A stretch of DNA of 64,000 nt from Variovorax sp. V213 (GCF_041154455.1 NZ_AP028665.1:682001-746000); one strand, 5' to 3'; positions 26,749 through 34,749 are shown, numbered from the stretch's first letter. Numbers and translations are program-made. The notes: generated from the sequence alone by a model not told the origin.

Positions 26749-26772
26749 GGCTACAGTTGGCCAAGAGCGGAA
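26749..26772 (+). repeat. Dispersed 3'-linked repeat, core copy
   Basis: GGCTACAGTTGGCCAAGAGC followed by GGAAG, 17 bp after the GNAT stop codon. Confidence 0.7.
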
Positions 26773-26832
26773 GTACGCATGCGGGGTAGAGTTGCCACAA
26801 ACCGGTCATCCAAAAACACTTGAGCTTGGAAT

Positions 26833-27177
26833 ATGCCGTCAGTCCTGATTCGTCTTGATCCCCGCCGCATGGAGAATCCAGATACCGATCTTCGGTACGT
26901 CGTACCTGATCGCTTGGCCGAGGTTTCGAGCGAAATTCTGACGGACAGTGGTTACGACTATGAAGAGGGAACTGATGCAATGCTCATCTACCTGTCCACC
27001 GACAACCTGGACGCAGCACTCCCCTTCGTGATCGAACTCCTAGAGAACAAAATAGTCCATCAGAACCGGTTAGCCTTATCAGCCAAAGTGGGAACCTCAC
27101 CGCTGGATCAGACGGAGCGCCCTGCCGATTTCACGGTCGTCTACCCAGGTGCCGAAGTTGGCACACGTATGCGTTGA
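26833..27177 (+). CDS. Hypothetical protein
   Basis: A 114-residue acidic protein starting MPSVLIRLDPRRMENPD. Its middle, LIYLSTDNLDAALPFVIELLENK, could be an alpha/beta ferredoxin-like unit. No family was recognised. It is a single-gene module: dispersed repeats lie on both sides, the downstream one starting 3 bp after the stop. The base composition is lower in GC than the catabolic operons, as for many genes in this zone. Confidence 0.6.
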   Translation: MPSVLIRLDPRRMENPDTDLRYVVPDRLAEVSSEILTDSGYDYEEGTDAMLIYLSTDNLDAALPFVIELLENKIVHQNRLALSAKVGTSPLDQTERPADFTVVYPGAEVGTRMR

Positions 27178-27180
27178 GCC

Positions 27181-27202
27181 CGCGGTCGGCCAACAGCGGA
27201 CG
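27181..27202 (+). repeat. Dispersed 3'-linked repeat, core copy
   Basis: CGCGGTCGGCCAACAGCGGA then CG, immediately after the stop of the preceding plus-strand gene. Confidence 0.6.
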
Positions 27203-27269
27203 CTCGGTCCGACGCCAGAAATTCGCACCCTGCATCACCAATTTCGAGCAGCCATCGCTGACTTGTTCC

Positions 27270-28103
27270 ATGTTCCTCCCCCCTCAGATTGTCGAAGTCA
27301 GCGTTGACCAATCTTGGCGCTACGAGACGCCGTACCCTCCCTTGGGCTTTCGACCCTTCGCTGAAGGGGAGCTCGGCAACGGCGATTCGTTTGGGCTTTA
27401 TTGGCCTATTGGGCTGGAAACGCGAGAGCCCATCGTGGTCGAGACTTGGCACGATTCATGGCAGATTCAGCCGACGTACTCTTCACTGTCCTCATTCCTG
27501 GCCGCGCTTGAGAAAGCTGAGGGCGAATATCCTGAGCCTCCCTCTATTGAACAGGACGCGCGTTCACCACGAGCGCTGTTCGAGGACGCGAAGCGAAAAG
27601 TGCAGGCCCAAGCTGTCGCCGACGCCGTTTCGCTGTTGGAAAGGGCGTTGGAGGTCCTGCCCGAGTACACGGATGCACTTTGCCTTCTTTGGGCCCAGTA
27701 TGTTCGGCAAGGTCGCATAGATGAAGCGCTTGCAGTCGCGGTCAAGGCAATCATCGCTCCGCCATCATTTGGAGGCCGTGCGACCAAGCCGCTCAGATGG
27801 TTGCAGGGGCGAAGCAACGCGCCGACCTTGGAACATGACCCGATTTGGCAAGGACGCGCGGAACTCGAGCTGTCCTACGGGGGCGTCAAGGAGAACGGAG
27901 ACTATGCCGTGTATCGAGCAGCGATCCAGACCTACCTAAATGCCTCGCGGTATGTTGAAGCGTGCACGCTCATGCAAACCTATGCGGAACTGATGCACGC
28001 TGAGACGGTGGCCTTCCAAGAGCGACAAGGATTCGTGAAGGCTGACTTCGTGGCTACCCAAATTGCTGCCAGCCGTAAGCTGCCGCATGGGCCACGGGCG
28101 TAA
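27270..28103 (+). CDS. Hypothetical protein with TPR-like helical region
   Basis: A 277-residue protein. The N-terminal 90 residues (GDSFGLYWPIGLETREPIVVETWHDSW) recall SMI1/KNR4-like or immunity-type domains, but this is only a resemblance. The middle has TPR-like helical hairpins: DAVSLLERALEVLPEYTDAL and GRIDEALAVAVKAI at about 118-155. No catalytic motif is seen. It probably mediates protein contacts. The ATG at 27270 is used; the frame is open further upstream into the repeat copy at 27181. A degenerate repeat copy follows directly after the stop. Confidence 0.65.
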   Translation: MFLPPQIVEVSVDQSWRYETPYPPLGFRPFAEGELGNGDSFGLYWPIGLETREPIVVETWHDSWQIQPTYSSLSSFLAALEKAEGEYPEPPSIEQDARSPRALFEDAKRKVQAQAVADAVSLLERALEVLPEYTDALCLLWAQYVRQGRIDEALAVAVKAIIAPPSFGGRATKPLRWLQGRSNAPTLEHDPIWQGRAELELSYGGVKENGDYAVYRAAIQTYLNASRYVEACTLMQTYAELMHAETVAFQERQGFVKADFVATQIAASRKLPHGPRA

Positions 28104-28106
28104 GAC

Positions 28107-28133
28107 CGTGCTGGGCCACGAACGGCCATTCAC
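28107..28133 (+). repeat. Dispersed repeat, degenerate copy
   Basis: CTGGGCCACGAACGGCCATTC keeps about two thirds of the core and its orientation, four bases after the preceding stop. Weak on its own; supported by position. Confidence 0.35.
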
Positions 28134-28211
28134 GGTGCCGCTCCGCGCTCCGAGCAGGTATTCGTCGACAAGCGACCGTCCAGCGGACCGCCCAACTCGG
28201 AGGAGACTCGC

Positions 28212-28772
28212 ATGGGACTTCTAACTTTCAGCCTCAACGTCACCCTGGACGGCTGCGTCGACCACCAGGAGGGAATCGCCGACGACGAGACGCACGCCTT
28301 CTTCACCCGCCTCATGGACGAGGGTGGGGCGATGCTATGGGGCCGCGCCACCTACGAGATGATGGAGAGCTACTGGCCGGCGGTCACCCGCGGCGATGTG
28401 GAGGCACCTCCGACGGTGCGCGAATGGGCGGCCAAGCTGGAGATCAAGCCAAAGTACGTCGTGTCGTCGACGCGAACGGACTTCCCGTGGACCAACAGCC
28501 ACCACATCGCCGGCGACTTGCGCTCAGGCGTGCAAAAGCTCAAGGACGCGACCCCGGCCGGCGTGCTCCTCGGTAGCGGCAAGCTCGCGGCCGAGCTGGA
28601 CCGGCTGGATCTGATCGACGAGTACAAGTTCCTCGTTCACCCCAGGATCGCCGGCCACGGCCCGACCCTGTACCAGAGCGGGCTGCCCAGCACGCGACGG
28701 CTTGAGCTGGTCTCGGCAAAGCCGCTCAGCAACGGCGCGGTCGCAATGCATTACCGGCGCGCGCGCGGCTAG
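28212..28772 (+). CDS. RibD C-terminal / dihydrofolate reductase-like family protein
   Basis: A 186-residue protein of the RibD_C (DHFR-like) fold: FSLNVTLDGCVDH at the start, MLWGRATYEMMESYWP at about 39-54, VLLGSGKLAAELDRLDLIDEYKFLVHPRIAGHGPTLY in pieces at about 118-155. Family members bind NADPH and reduce unknown small molecules. GGAGGAG sits well before the ATG at 28212. It is a single-gene module; a strong hairpin directly after the stop may terminate transcription. Confidence 0.85.
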   Translation: MGLLTFSLNVTLDGCVDHQEGIADDETHAFFTRLMDEGGAMLWGRATYEMMESYWPAVTRGDVEAPPTVREWAAKLEIKPKYVVSSTRTDFPWTNSHHIAGDLRSGVQKLKDATPAGVLLGSGKLAAELDRLDLIDEYKFLVHPRIAGHGPTLYQSGLPSTRRLELVSAKPLSNGAVAMHYRRARG

Positions 28773-28779
28773 CGATCGG

Positions 28780-28798
28780 TTGCAGCGGACGGTCCGCT
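28780..28798 (+). terminator. Hairpin after the RibD-like gene
   Basis: GCAGCGGAC and GTCCGCTGC pair perfectly around a single G, eight bases after the stop. No T tract follows, so termination is inferred from position and stem strength. Confidence 0.4.
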
Positions 28799-28863
28799 GC
28801 GCGGCCCGCCGCTGAACAGCAGCGTTGAACGACTGCTTCCGGGGAGCGCCCAACGCCCGCGAT

Positions 28864-28879
28864 GGGCCCCCAGGGGCCC
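28864..28879. repeat. Inverted repeat before the tyrosine recombinase gene
   Basis: GGGCCCC-CA-GGGGCCC, 45 bp before the recombinase start. It could be a regulatory or recombination site; nothing further can be said. Confidence 0.4.
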
Positions 28880-28923
28880 TATTGGCGCAAAGTTTCGATC
28901 CCTAAACTGCACAGGAGATCGAC

Positions 28924-29547
28924 ATGGACGCTCTCACCGTCCCAGCACCGCGGCCCCCGTGGAACAAAGACAAACTCGTGGGGCAGAAGCGGCCTTTCAA
29001 GCTCAAGGAGATTTGGGCCATCCGCACCCGGCTCCAGTTGTCCCGTCGTACTCGAGACCTTGCACTTTTCAATCTCGGAATCGACAGCAAGCTCAGAGCA
29101 TGCGACCTGGTGAAGCTGCGGGTCCGCGATGTTGCCAACGGCGACCGGACGGCCGCACGGGCGAACGTGGTGCAGCAAAAGACCGGGCGACCGGTCCAAT
29201 TTGAACTCACCGATCCAACGCGGGAGGCCGTGTCCAGCTGGATCAATCTGGCCCACCTTCGTTCCGAGGATTTCCTTTTCCCTAGCCGGGTGCATTCGTC
29301 GCCGCATCTCGGGACCAGGCAGTACGCTCGAATTGTTGATGGGTGGGTGGAAGAGATCGGACTGGACCCGGCCGAGTACGGCACCCACTCAATGCGCCGG
29401 ACCAAGGCTTCCTTGGTCTACCGCCGAACGAAAAACCTTCGCGCGGTGCAGCTCCTGCTCGGCCACACCAAGCTGGAGAGCACTGTGCGTTACCTCGGAA
29501 TCGAGGTCGAGGACGCACTGGAGATGGCTGAGCAGACAGAAGCCTGA
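28924..29547 (+). CDS. Compact tyrosine recombinase
   Basis: A 207-residue phage-integrase-family recombinase, about half the usual length because the N-terminal arm- and core-binding domains are nearly absent. The catalytic set is present: Arg58 (SKLRACDLVKLR), candidate Lys86, His155 and Arg158 (THSMRRTK), His181 (LLLGHTKLES) and nucleophile Tyr190 (VRYLGI). It should cut and rejoin DNA through a 3'-phosphotyrosine. GGAG precedes the start. It lies amid the repeat-linked modules, with a repeat copy 45 bp after the stop. It could act on the repeats or be an unrelated domesticated recombinase. Confidence 0.88.
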   Translation: MDALTVPAPRPPWNKDKLVGQKRPFKLKEIWAIRTRLQLSRRTRDLALFNLGIDSKLRACDLVKLRVRDVANGDRTAARANVVQQKTGRPVQFELTDPTREAVSSWINLAHLRSEDFLFPSRVHSSPHLGTRQYARIVDGWVEEIGLDPAEYGTHSMRRTKASLVYRRTKNLRAVQLLLGHTKLESTVRYLGIEVEDALEMAEQTEA

Positions 29548-29857
29548 CGGAGTCCTGGCGCCCTGGTCGACGGGCGCCAGTCTAGGGAAAGATGCGGCCA
29601 GGAGCGGTCGTTCGACCCGGGCTGCAGCCCATAGCAAGCGCACTCTCTTGGGAAGAGAGCCAGAGCGGGCAGCCGACGTGGCATTGGGAGGCGCCAGCGG
29701 AATGACAAAATTCTGGGATCCAAGGCCTAGTATGCAGGAAATCTTGCAACACTTAGGAAAAGAATGGCCTACGTGGGCTACGAATACGTGCGGTCAAGCC
29801 TGGACCTGCCCATCTTCGAAGTGAGCCGACCCGCTATAGAAACCGGTCACGCGCATC
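29548..29857. other. Gap between the recombinase gene and the Fic pseudogene
   Basis: 310 bp with no gene supported. One short dispersed repeat copy lies at 29592-29612; the remainder shows no recognisable signal. Confidence 0.6.
29592..29612 (+). repeat. Dispersed repeat, short variant
   Basis: ATGCGGCCAGGAGCGGTCGT then T, 45 bp after the recombinase stop, in the plus-gene orientation. It belongs to the variant with GCGGCC in place of GTCGGCC. Confidence 0.6.
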
Positions 29858-30450
29858 ATGTCATCGGCGGAAGCACTTGGCGTGCCGGGTGCCATGGCGC
29901 CGGCCGACGGCGACCTTGTAGCGCACTTGCTCTTTGCCCTCAAGCATGAGGGAGTGAACCTGCAGGTGCTTGCAGGTGCTTGCAGGTGCTTGCAGGCGCA
30001 TCCAAGCACCTCGCCGGCGCCGACCTGGCCGCGGCGCTCGCCGCGACTCCGAATGGACAATACGTGCGAATGCTCTGCAGCGCGTGGGAACACTTCACCG
30101 GCAACCAGGTGGTGGCCCAGCCGGTCGTCACCGCGGGCTATGTTGACTTGTTCGACGAGGGTCGTTACTACACAGGCGGCACCGACCGCGACTCTCGATG
30201 GCGAGTCAACTTCAACGGCCTCGGAACCTGGGACTACTGCGTCACAGTGGAGCGCACGCCGGCGATCAAGGACGCGCTGGACTTTGATGTGCTGGGGCCA
30301 CTCGTGAATTCGTCACCTCCCTCAACCGCGAACTCCTTGATCGCACGTTGACCTGGGCGTATCTGTACGAGACCCAAGACAGCTACGCGATAGAGAAAGA
30401 GGCGCCGTCGGAAGACAAGGCGCGCACATTCATCCGCCTGCTGCGTCAGC
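29858..30450 (+). pseudogene. Fic-family protein, frameshifted and truncated
   Basis: Three frames together match the N-terminal part of Fic/DOC-type proteins: GDLVAHLLFALKHEGVNLQV in the first, LAAALAATPNGQYVRMLCSAW and VDLFDEGRYYTGGTDRDSRW in the second, and LTWAYLYETQDSYAIEKEAP in the third. The first break lies in a 10-bp tandem repeat (29961-30000); deleting two units restores the frame exactly. The second is a missing base near 30305. Homology stops near LLRQ, before the catalytic Fic motif, so AMPylation activity is lost. The start ATG at 29858 is intact. Confidence 0.75.
29961..30000 (+). repeat. 10-bp tandem repeat in the Fic pseudogene
   Basis: Three perfect TGCAGGTGCT units and one degenerate unit (TGCAGGCGCA). 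The unit is not a multiple of three, so each gain or loss shifts the reading frame; the present number is two more than the in-frame state. Confidence 0.85.
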
Positions 30451-30581
30451 CAACTCTCTTTTTTCATCGAAGCGTTCCTTCTCGCGCTATGCGTGTTGCG
30501 CGCTCCTCAGTCTTGAAAGACCGCCATTAAGCCATGAGCAAGCTCACGAAGGTCCTCACGTGCCTCGTTGGACGTCCGTGC

Positions 30582-30610
30582 TGAATGTCTAGTCCTGGCG
30601 ATAGTACCCA
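30582..30610 (-). repeat. Dispersed repeat, degenerate copy, minus orientation
   Basis: On the plus strand GAATGTCTAGTCCTGGCGAT then AGTACCC, recognisably the reversed core. It is downstream of the minus-strand DUF1993 gene (about 240 bp), so the orientation rule holds. Confidence 0.4.
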
Positions 30611-30634
30611 TTGGCGCAAGGCCGAGAGATGGCG

Positions 30635-30659
30635 GCAACCGCTGCATAGCCGCCATCGG
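30635..30659 (+). repeat. Second repeated motif, copy 1
   Basis: AACCGCTGCATAGCCGCCAT and flanks match 31570-31594 at most positions. The pair brackets the DUF1993 gene in the same orientation. Confidence 0.45.
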
Positions 30660-30853
30660 CAGACCAACGTCGAACGCTCGCAACGGGTCGACTGTGTAAT
30701 TCACAGACTAACGCAGGAGACATTTGGTCAGCTTGACCAGGCGCCAAGCAAATTAGGGTAGATAAAGCCTCCATCCACAGCTAGCTGAAATCGCGCAGCG
30801 ACGGAGGCTCTAGTTGCTATGGCCAGAGTGGCTGAACTTCTGTCTGTCTTGGG

Positions 30854-31363
30854 TTAGTAGGCACCCATGTAGTCGCGCTTACCGATCTCAATACCGTTGT
30901 GGCGCAAGATGGCATAGGTGGTGGTCACGTGGAAGAAAAACTGCGGCAGTCCATAGTGCAGAAGATATGCGCCTGCGGTCAGCTTCTTTTCCTTGGGGGT
31001 GCCGGGGCGCAATACGATTTCGCGGCTCTCGCTTGAATCAAATTGCTCAGACTTGAAGGAGCCGATATGGGCCAAAGCTTTGGCGATCAACGCTTGCAGG
31101 TCGGCGAAGCTGACCTCAGTGTCGGGCCAGGACGGCACCTCGGCACCAGCCAGGCGGGAGGCAATGCCCTTGGAGAAGTCTGCGGCGATCTGTACCTGAC
31201 GTACTAGCGGAAACATGTCAGGGAACAGCCGCGCCTGCAGCAGCGCATTTGGATCGATATTTTTTTGCGTCGCGTGGTCTTCGGCCTTCTTGAGCACGTC
31301 GGACATGGCGCGCAGCATCTGCTGCATGACGGGAACGGAGGCGTTGTACAGCGGGCTGATCAT
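30854..31363 (-). CDS. DUF1993 domain protein
   Basis: A 169-residue protein matching DUF1993: it starts MISPLYNASVPVMQQMLRAM, has RLFPDMFPLVRQVQIAADFSK at about 46-66 and ends HYGLPQFFFHVTTTYAILRHNGIEIGKRDYMG (read in parts). The family adopts a DinB-like four-helix bundle of unknown function. The start at 31363 is set by the family N-terminus, not by a ribosome-binding site, which is weak. It is the only minus-strand gene in this part of the accessory zone, and the downstream repeat is reversed accordingly. Confidence 0.85.
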   Translation of the reverse strand: MISPLYNASVPVMQQMLRAMSDVLKKAEDHATQKNIDPNALLQARLFPDMFPLVRQVQIAADFSKGIASRLAGAEVPSWPDTEVSFADLQALIAKALAHIGSFKSEQFDSSESREIVLRPGTPKEKKLTAGAYLLHYGLPQFFFHVTTTYAILRHNGIEIGKRDYMGAY

Positions 31364-31569
31364 AGTGAGTTCACTTCTAAAATTGGGCACGATGGCCGGA
31401 GTTGGCGTGGCAGAGGCTCTGCCGACCATGTAAGGCTAACAGCACAGGGCGAACTGAATCGCCCCGGCTTTTGTGGCCAGCTTTTCTTCCCGCTGGTAGT
31501 CGGAGCAGCCGCGTTGAGGGGCAGTTCACTAGCAAGAAGCGGACGTCAATTGCAGACGCACGACAGACC

Positions 31570-31594
31570 GCGATCGCTGCGTAGCCGCCCATCG
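31570..31594 (+). repeat. Second repeated motif, copy 2
   Basis: GATCGCTGCGTAGCCGCCCA and flanks, paired with 30635-30659. Confidence 0.45.
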
Positions 31595-31649
31595 TGGTAT
31601 GCGCGCTTCAGACTGGCTGCCGACGTTCGGTGCGCTGACGTGAATAGGT

Positions 31650-31673
31650 ACTATCGGCCACAACCAGACATTC
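31650..31673 (+). repeat. Dispersed repeat, core variant
   Basis: ACTATCGGCCACAACCAGAC then ATTC, seven bases before the next plus-strand start. Here no plus-strand gene lies directly upstream, so it is an exception to the 3'-linked position. Confidence 0.55.
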
Positions 31674-31679
31674 ACCCCC

Positions 31680-32101
31680 ATGTCTGAACACACGCTGTAT
31701 GCCTACGTTGATGGCGCCGACCTTCATGAAATCGCCGATCCAGTTGAAAGACGCTTGGACGCCTTTGCCAAGGAAGGCGAATGGCGGATTGCGATTCCAT
31801 GGGTAGTCAATCGGCGAGGCACTGACGATGGCCTTCATGCCGGCGACCTCCGTCGTGGGACCTAGGTCTCAACCTTGCACTCCCTGACGTCAGGCACGAG
31901 TCCGAGGGATGGTTCTTGGATGTCGAGCAAAGCGCGCGCTTCATGGGACGGCTGCATGCGCAGTTCGCACGAGACTTCATCATCGGCATTTCCCACAATG
32001 GAACAGGGCTTGCAGAAGACCTCTTCACAGTCGAGTCAGTCGTTCCCGACCTCGCTCTGCTCCAGCAAATCATCGGTGTCGAACCGCCGAGGGGCGCTTA
32101 G
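31680..32101 (+). pseudogene. Hypothetical protein broken by one frameshift
   Basis: The first frame reads MSEHTLYAYVDGADLHEIAD through IPWVVNRRGTDD and stops at 31865. A second frame continues as LGLNLALPDVRHESEGWFLD, FARDFIIGISHNGTGLAEDLF and ends IIGVEPPRGA at 32101. One missing base at about 31848-31851 (ACCTC|CGTCG) joins them as GDLPSWDLGLN. The combined product, about 140 residues, looks like a cytoplasmic protein of unknown family. It could be a true pseudogene or a sequencing error. A degenerate repeat overlaps the stop. Confidence 0.65.
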
Positions 32102-32121
32102 GCCATAACAAGTCATCCAGC
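32098..32121 (+). repeat. Dispersed repeat, degenerate copy
   Basis: CTTAGGCCATAACAAGTCAT then CC, overlapping the end of the frameshifted gene, in plus-gene orientation. Confidence 0.35.
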
Positions 32122-32153
32122 ATGTTGACCAAATTGCCGCCGGAATATCGTCA

Positions 32154-32267
32154 ATGCATCACCGCGAGTGGCTGTTCGAGGGCAGAGTTGTCACAGCAGC
32201 GCACGAGGGAGACATCATCCTCTGGGGAGAGGAAGAAGCGGTACCCGACTTCGGGTTCGAGCGCTAA
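32154..32267 (+). CDS. Small hypothetical protein or gene fragment
   Basis: A 37-residue frame: MHHREWLFEGRVVTAAHEGD followed by an acidic stretch with two tryptophans and a stop. The composition looks like a real beta-rich protein rather than shadow reading. It may be a remnant of a longer gene. There is no clear ribosome-binding site and no family was recognised. Confidence 0.3.
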   Translation: MHHREWLFEGRVVTAAHEGDIILWGEEEAVPDFGFER

Positions 32268-32482
32268 GGTGTAAATACCCCACGCTGAGCCGCTTGTGGA
32301 CCCGATTGCGGGCCCAGGCGGCTTTTTGCTTGGCGGCCGGACGCGCCGACCATCGCTCGCGGTACTGGCCCATAGGGTTGCTCATCCGGAGCCGCGCAGG
32401 GAGGTGGTTACGAACGGAGGTCATTGACCACTGACATATGCCGCGACGATGATCCTGGGCGTTACGAAATGCCTCGACAAGA

Positions 32483-33364
32483 ATGAAAGCCACCATGCAA
32501 TTCAGAGGGAGTCTTTACGCGCTCATGTCCGCAGTCTGCGGCGCGCTTCTCATTGCGCTAACAGCCTGCGGCGGCGGAGGTGGGGGCGGCGGCGGTGCCG
32601 CTTTGCCGATACTGCCCGTAACGGGTGGGCCCCCCACCACCACGCCACCGGCTACTGGCCGAACGGAAACCGCAAGCATCCGCTCCGCACAAACCGGCGC
32701 AACCTACGAGCTGCAGATATACCTGCCGCCCTCATACAGCGGCAGCTCCGCGGCGGTCCCCGTTATCTACGCGCTGGACGGCGATGCTCCTTATGCACCG
32801 GTCTCGCGCTTCCATAACCTTAAGGAAATACTCGAACGACGGCGCGTCGAAGCCATCCTCATCGGGATAGGCGGCACCATACGTAGGAGCACCGACTACA
32901 CCTTTCCCGGGGCCCTTCCCTATCATGAGTTTCTCAGGTCGGAACTGGTGCCGTTCATCGAATCCAGGTACCGTTCCGATCCGAGCAAGCGCATCCTCAC
33001 AGGGCTTTCGCTCAGCGGCAGCATGACGGGCCATGCGCTTTTTCTTGAAGGTGCCAGCGGCACACTCACTTTCACGCACTTCCTTTCTTTTGAAGGCTCC
33101 TATGGTTTTCAGAAGGACGATACGAACAACCTCGAGCAGAAGATGTACGACACCCAGAAAGGCAAGGCCATCAACGCCACGTTGATCCTCGCGCGATGCG
33201 GTGATCCTGTGGGCTGCAACTACGTGTCGGTAGGCGAGATGTATGAAAAGCTGCTGCAGCGCGGCTATCCGGGCTTAACGGTGATGGAAAAAACATATTC
33301 AACGAACCACGTCGGGACGGATCTGCCGGCTTTTGAAGATGCGATTTCGATGATCTTCAAATAG
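32483..33364 (+). CDS. Lipoprotein esterase (alpha/beta hydrolase, Fes/IroE-like)
   Basis: A 293-residue protein. The N-terminus is a lipoprotein signal ending in LTAC, followed by a run of nine glycines and a Pro/Thr linker, so it is probably anchored in a membrane facing the periplasm. The rest is an esterase domain: VPVIYALDGDAPYAPVSRF, ILIGIGG, and the nucleophile in ILTGLSLSGSMTG (about 174-186); His in YSTNHVGTDLP is the likely catalytic base. It should hydrolyse an ester; the substrate is unknown, although siderophore esterases share the fold. Starts at 32483 or 32495 are both possible. Confidence 0.8.
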   Translation: MKATMQFRGSLYALMSAVCGALLIALTACGGGGGGGGGAALPILPVTGGPPTTTPPATGRTETASIRSAQTGATYELQIYLPPSYSGSSAAVPVIYALDGDAPYAPVSRFHNLKEILERRRVEAILIGIGGTIRRSTDYTFPGALPYHEFLRSELVPFIESRYRSDPSKRILTGLSLSGSMTGHALFLEGASGTLTFTHFLSFEGSYGFQKDDTNNLEQKMYDTQKGKAINATLILARCGDPVGCNYVSVGEMYEKLLQRGYPGLTVMEKTYSTNHVGTDLPAFEDAISMIFK

Positions 33365-33504
33365 GCCGCAGCCCAGCTGATTCCGAACTGACCCTGCAAA
33401 CGTCTGACCAGCCGCCGCAGGCTGTGCCAGCGGCTTGCATACTGGAGGTACTCGCGGTCTTCCAGATCCGTCACCAGCCGCCCCCCAGAAGGAGTTCCCC
33501 GTCG

Positions 33505-34254
33505 ATGACCTGGTCACTGTTCTACCGTTTCGACAACGAGGTTCCCACGAACTTTTACGAACTGCGCCAATTCGGCAACTCGCTGTGGACCGCGAACGGC
33601 AGGGTGCACACCATGGGGCACTCCCTGGTCGCCGAGTTCGCAAGTCCCGAAGCCGCAAAGGAAGCCCTCGTGCAGCGAAGCAACGAGATCGAGGCGCAGG
33701 GCTACAAACGAGTGCGCCACGGCATACACGATCCCGCTCGAATCGACTTCCCCTTGCTCACTACAGAGATTCGCGAAGGTGCTCGCCACACCTTTCAGGC
33801 CATTCGCGCGGCTCATCCTGACAAGACCATCCGTCTTTTCGCGCTTGGCAGCGATGACGGTGCGATGACCATCGTCCATGCAGCCAGCGATCTCTCTTTG
33901 GGCGCTCCGGGCGACATGGACGATGAAAGCGAGGTCTGGAGCTCCGCCGAATGGCCCTACACGGAGGGCGGTGAGTTCCTCGACATCGCTTACCGCATGA
34001 TCCTGTCATGCCACCGCAGCGACTTGCCTTGCGACGTTGAATTCGACGTCTTGCATGCGGGTCTCTTCGAGGCCTGCATTGCCGCGATGGAGCAACTTGA
34101 CCGTGAAGGTTTCTTCGCCACGGGCGACGCGCGTGAAGAGGTTGTGCTGCTATGCCAAAGCGAGGGCAACGAGGATATGGAAGGCTCGATCGGCAGACTC
34201 AACACTTCGCGAGTGGTGGGGCGACTCGAACGCTGGATCAAGCTCTGCCAATGA
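33505..34254 (+). CDS. DUF4303-type protein
   Basis: A 249-residue protein. The N-terminal 75 residues (TWSLFYRFDNEVPTNFYELR, GRVHTMGHSLVAEFASPEAA) resemble a WGR-like domain. The remainder has the DUF4303 pattern, ending FDVLHAGLFEACIAAMEQLD, REEVVLLCQSEGNED. The function is unknown; DUF4303 occurs among immunity-type proteins. A good AAGGAG precedes the ATG at 33505. It is a single-gene module, with a dispersed repeat about 100 bp after the stop. Confidence 0.7.
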   Translation: MTWSLFYRFDNEVPTNFYELRQFGNSLWTANGRVHTMGHSLVAEFASPEAAKEALVQRSNEIEAQGYKRVRHGIHDPARIDFPLLTTEIREGARHTFQAIRAAHPDKTIRLFALGSDDGAMTIVHAASDLSLGAPGDMDDESEVWSSAEWPYTEGGEFLDIAYRMILSCHRSDLPCDVEFDVLHAGLFEACIAAMEQLDREGFFATGDAREEVVLLCQSEGNEDMEGSIGRLNTSRVVGRLERWIKLCQ

Positions 34255-34357
34255 GCGCAGATTGGGAGCTGGCGGATTGCCGGATGACCCTGAGGCTTTG
34301 CCTGAGTGATCGCTTTGCGAAGTTTCCAAGAACCGCCCATTCAGGATGGTGTCGCGA

Positions 34358-34386
34358 CCGGCTAAAGTCGGCCAAGACCGGACGTT
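34358..34386 (+). repeat. Dispersed 3'-linked repeat, core copy
   Basis: CCGGCTAAAGTCGGCCAAGA then CCGGACGTT, between the DUF4303-type gene and the next plus-strand gene. Confidence 0.7.
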
Positions 34387-34467
34387 TGACTCCGCCTCCC
34401 GAAGCGTGTGCGCACTGACTGGTAGTCTTGGAGCCCCAACAGAGCAGCGAACCTGTTCTTGCTGAAA

Positions 34468-34749
34468 ATGCCTAGCAATCCAGAGATTGTTGTATCCATC
34501 GTTGGCGGCGTCTTCCTCCTTATCTTCGGGGAGGCCATCGCAAATATCTTTGGACTACTCGTGTCCGCCATCTTGACACTCGGTCTCATCAGAGTGCAGG
34601 GCCCAGAAGACCGCGAACGGGTCTTTCCATGGCATGGCTTCGCAAGGAATGAAGCCGGCAAACTCGTCGTGCAGACTGAGATGGCAGGAGGAATTGGCAT
34701 GATTGCGGGACTGGCTGTGTGTGTTCTTCTTTGGCGGTACGGGGGCTAG
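34468..34749 (+). CDS. Small membrane protein
   Basis: A 93-residue protein with two or three hydrophobic helices: VVSIVGGVFLLIFGEAIANIF and LLVSAILTLGLI near the N-terminus, and GMIAGLAVCVLLW near the C-terminus, separated by a short charged loop (GPEDRERVFPWHG). No family was recognised. The ATG at 34468 is preferred to an in-frame TTG nine bases earlier. The stop codon overlaps the next repeat copy. Confidence 0.6.
   Translation: MPSNPEIVVSIVGGVFLLIFGEAIANIFGLLVSAILTLGLIRVQGPEDRERVFPWHGFARNEAGKLVVQTEMAGGIGMIAGLAVCVLLWRYGG

Larger units (their letters stand above)
30451..30853. other. Gene-free gap with two repeat-like elements
   Basis: 403 bp with no supported gene. It contains a degenerate, minus-oriented dispersed repeat at 30582-30610 and one copy of a second repeated motif at 30635-30659 that reappears on the other side of the DUF1993 gene. 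Confidence 0.55.
31364..31679. other. Gene-free gap with repeats
   Basis: 316 bp upstream of the DUF1993 gene. It holds copy 2 of the second motif (31570-31594) and a plus-oriented dispersed repeat (31650-31673) just before the next gene. No gene is supported. Confidence 0.55.

Noticed and set aside
29961..30000. CRISPR-like short repeat cluster
   Set aside because: The units are contiguous 10-bp repeats without spacers; this is a simple tandem repeat inside a coding remnant. No other CRISPR-like pattern or cas gene was seen.
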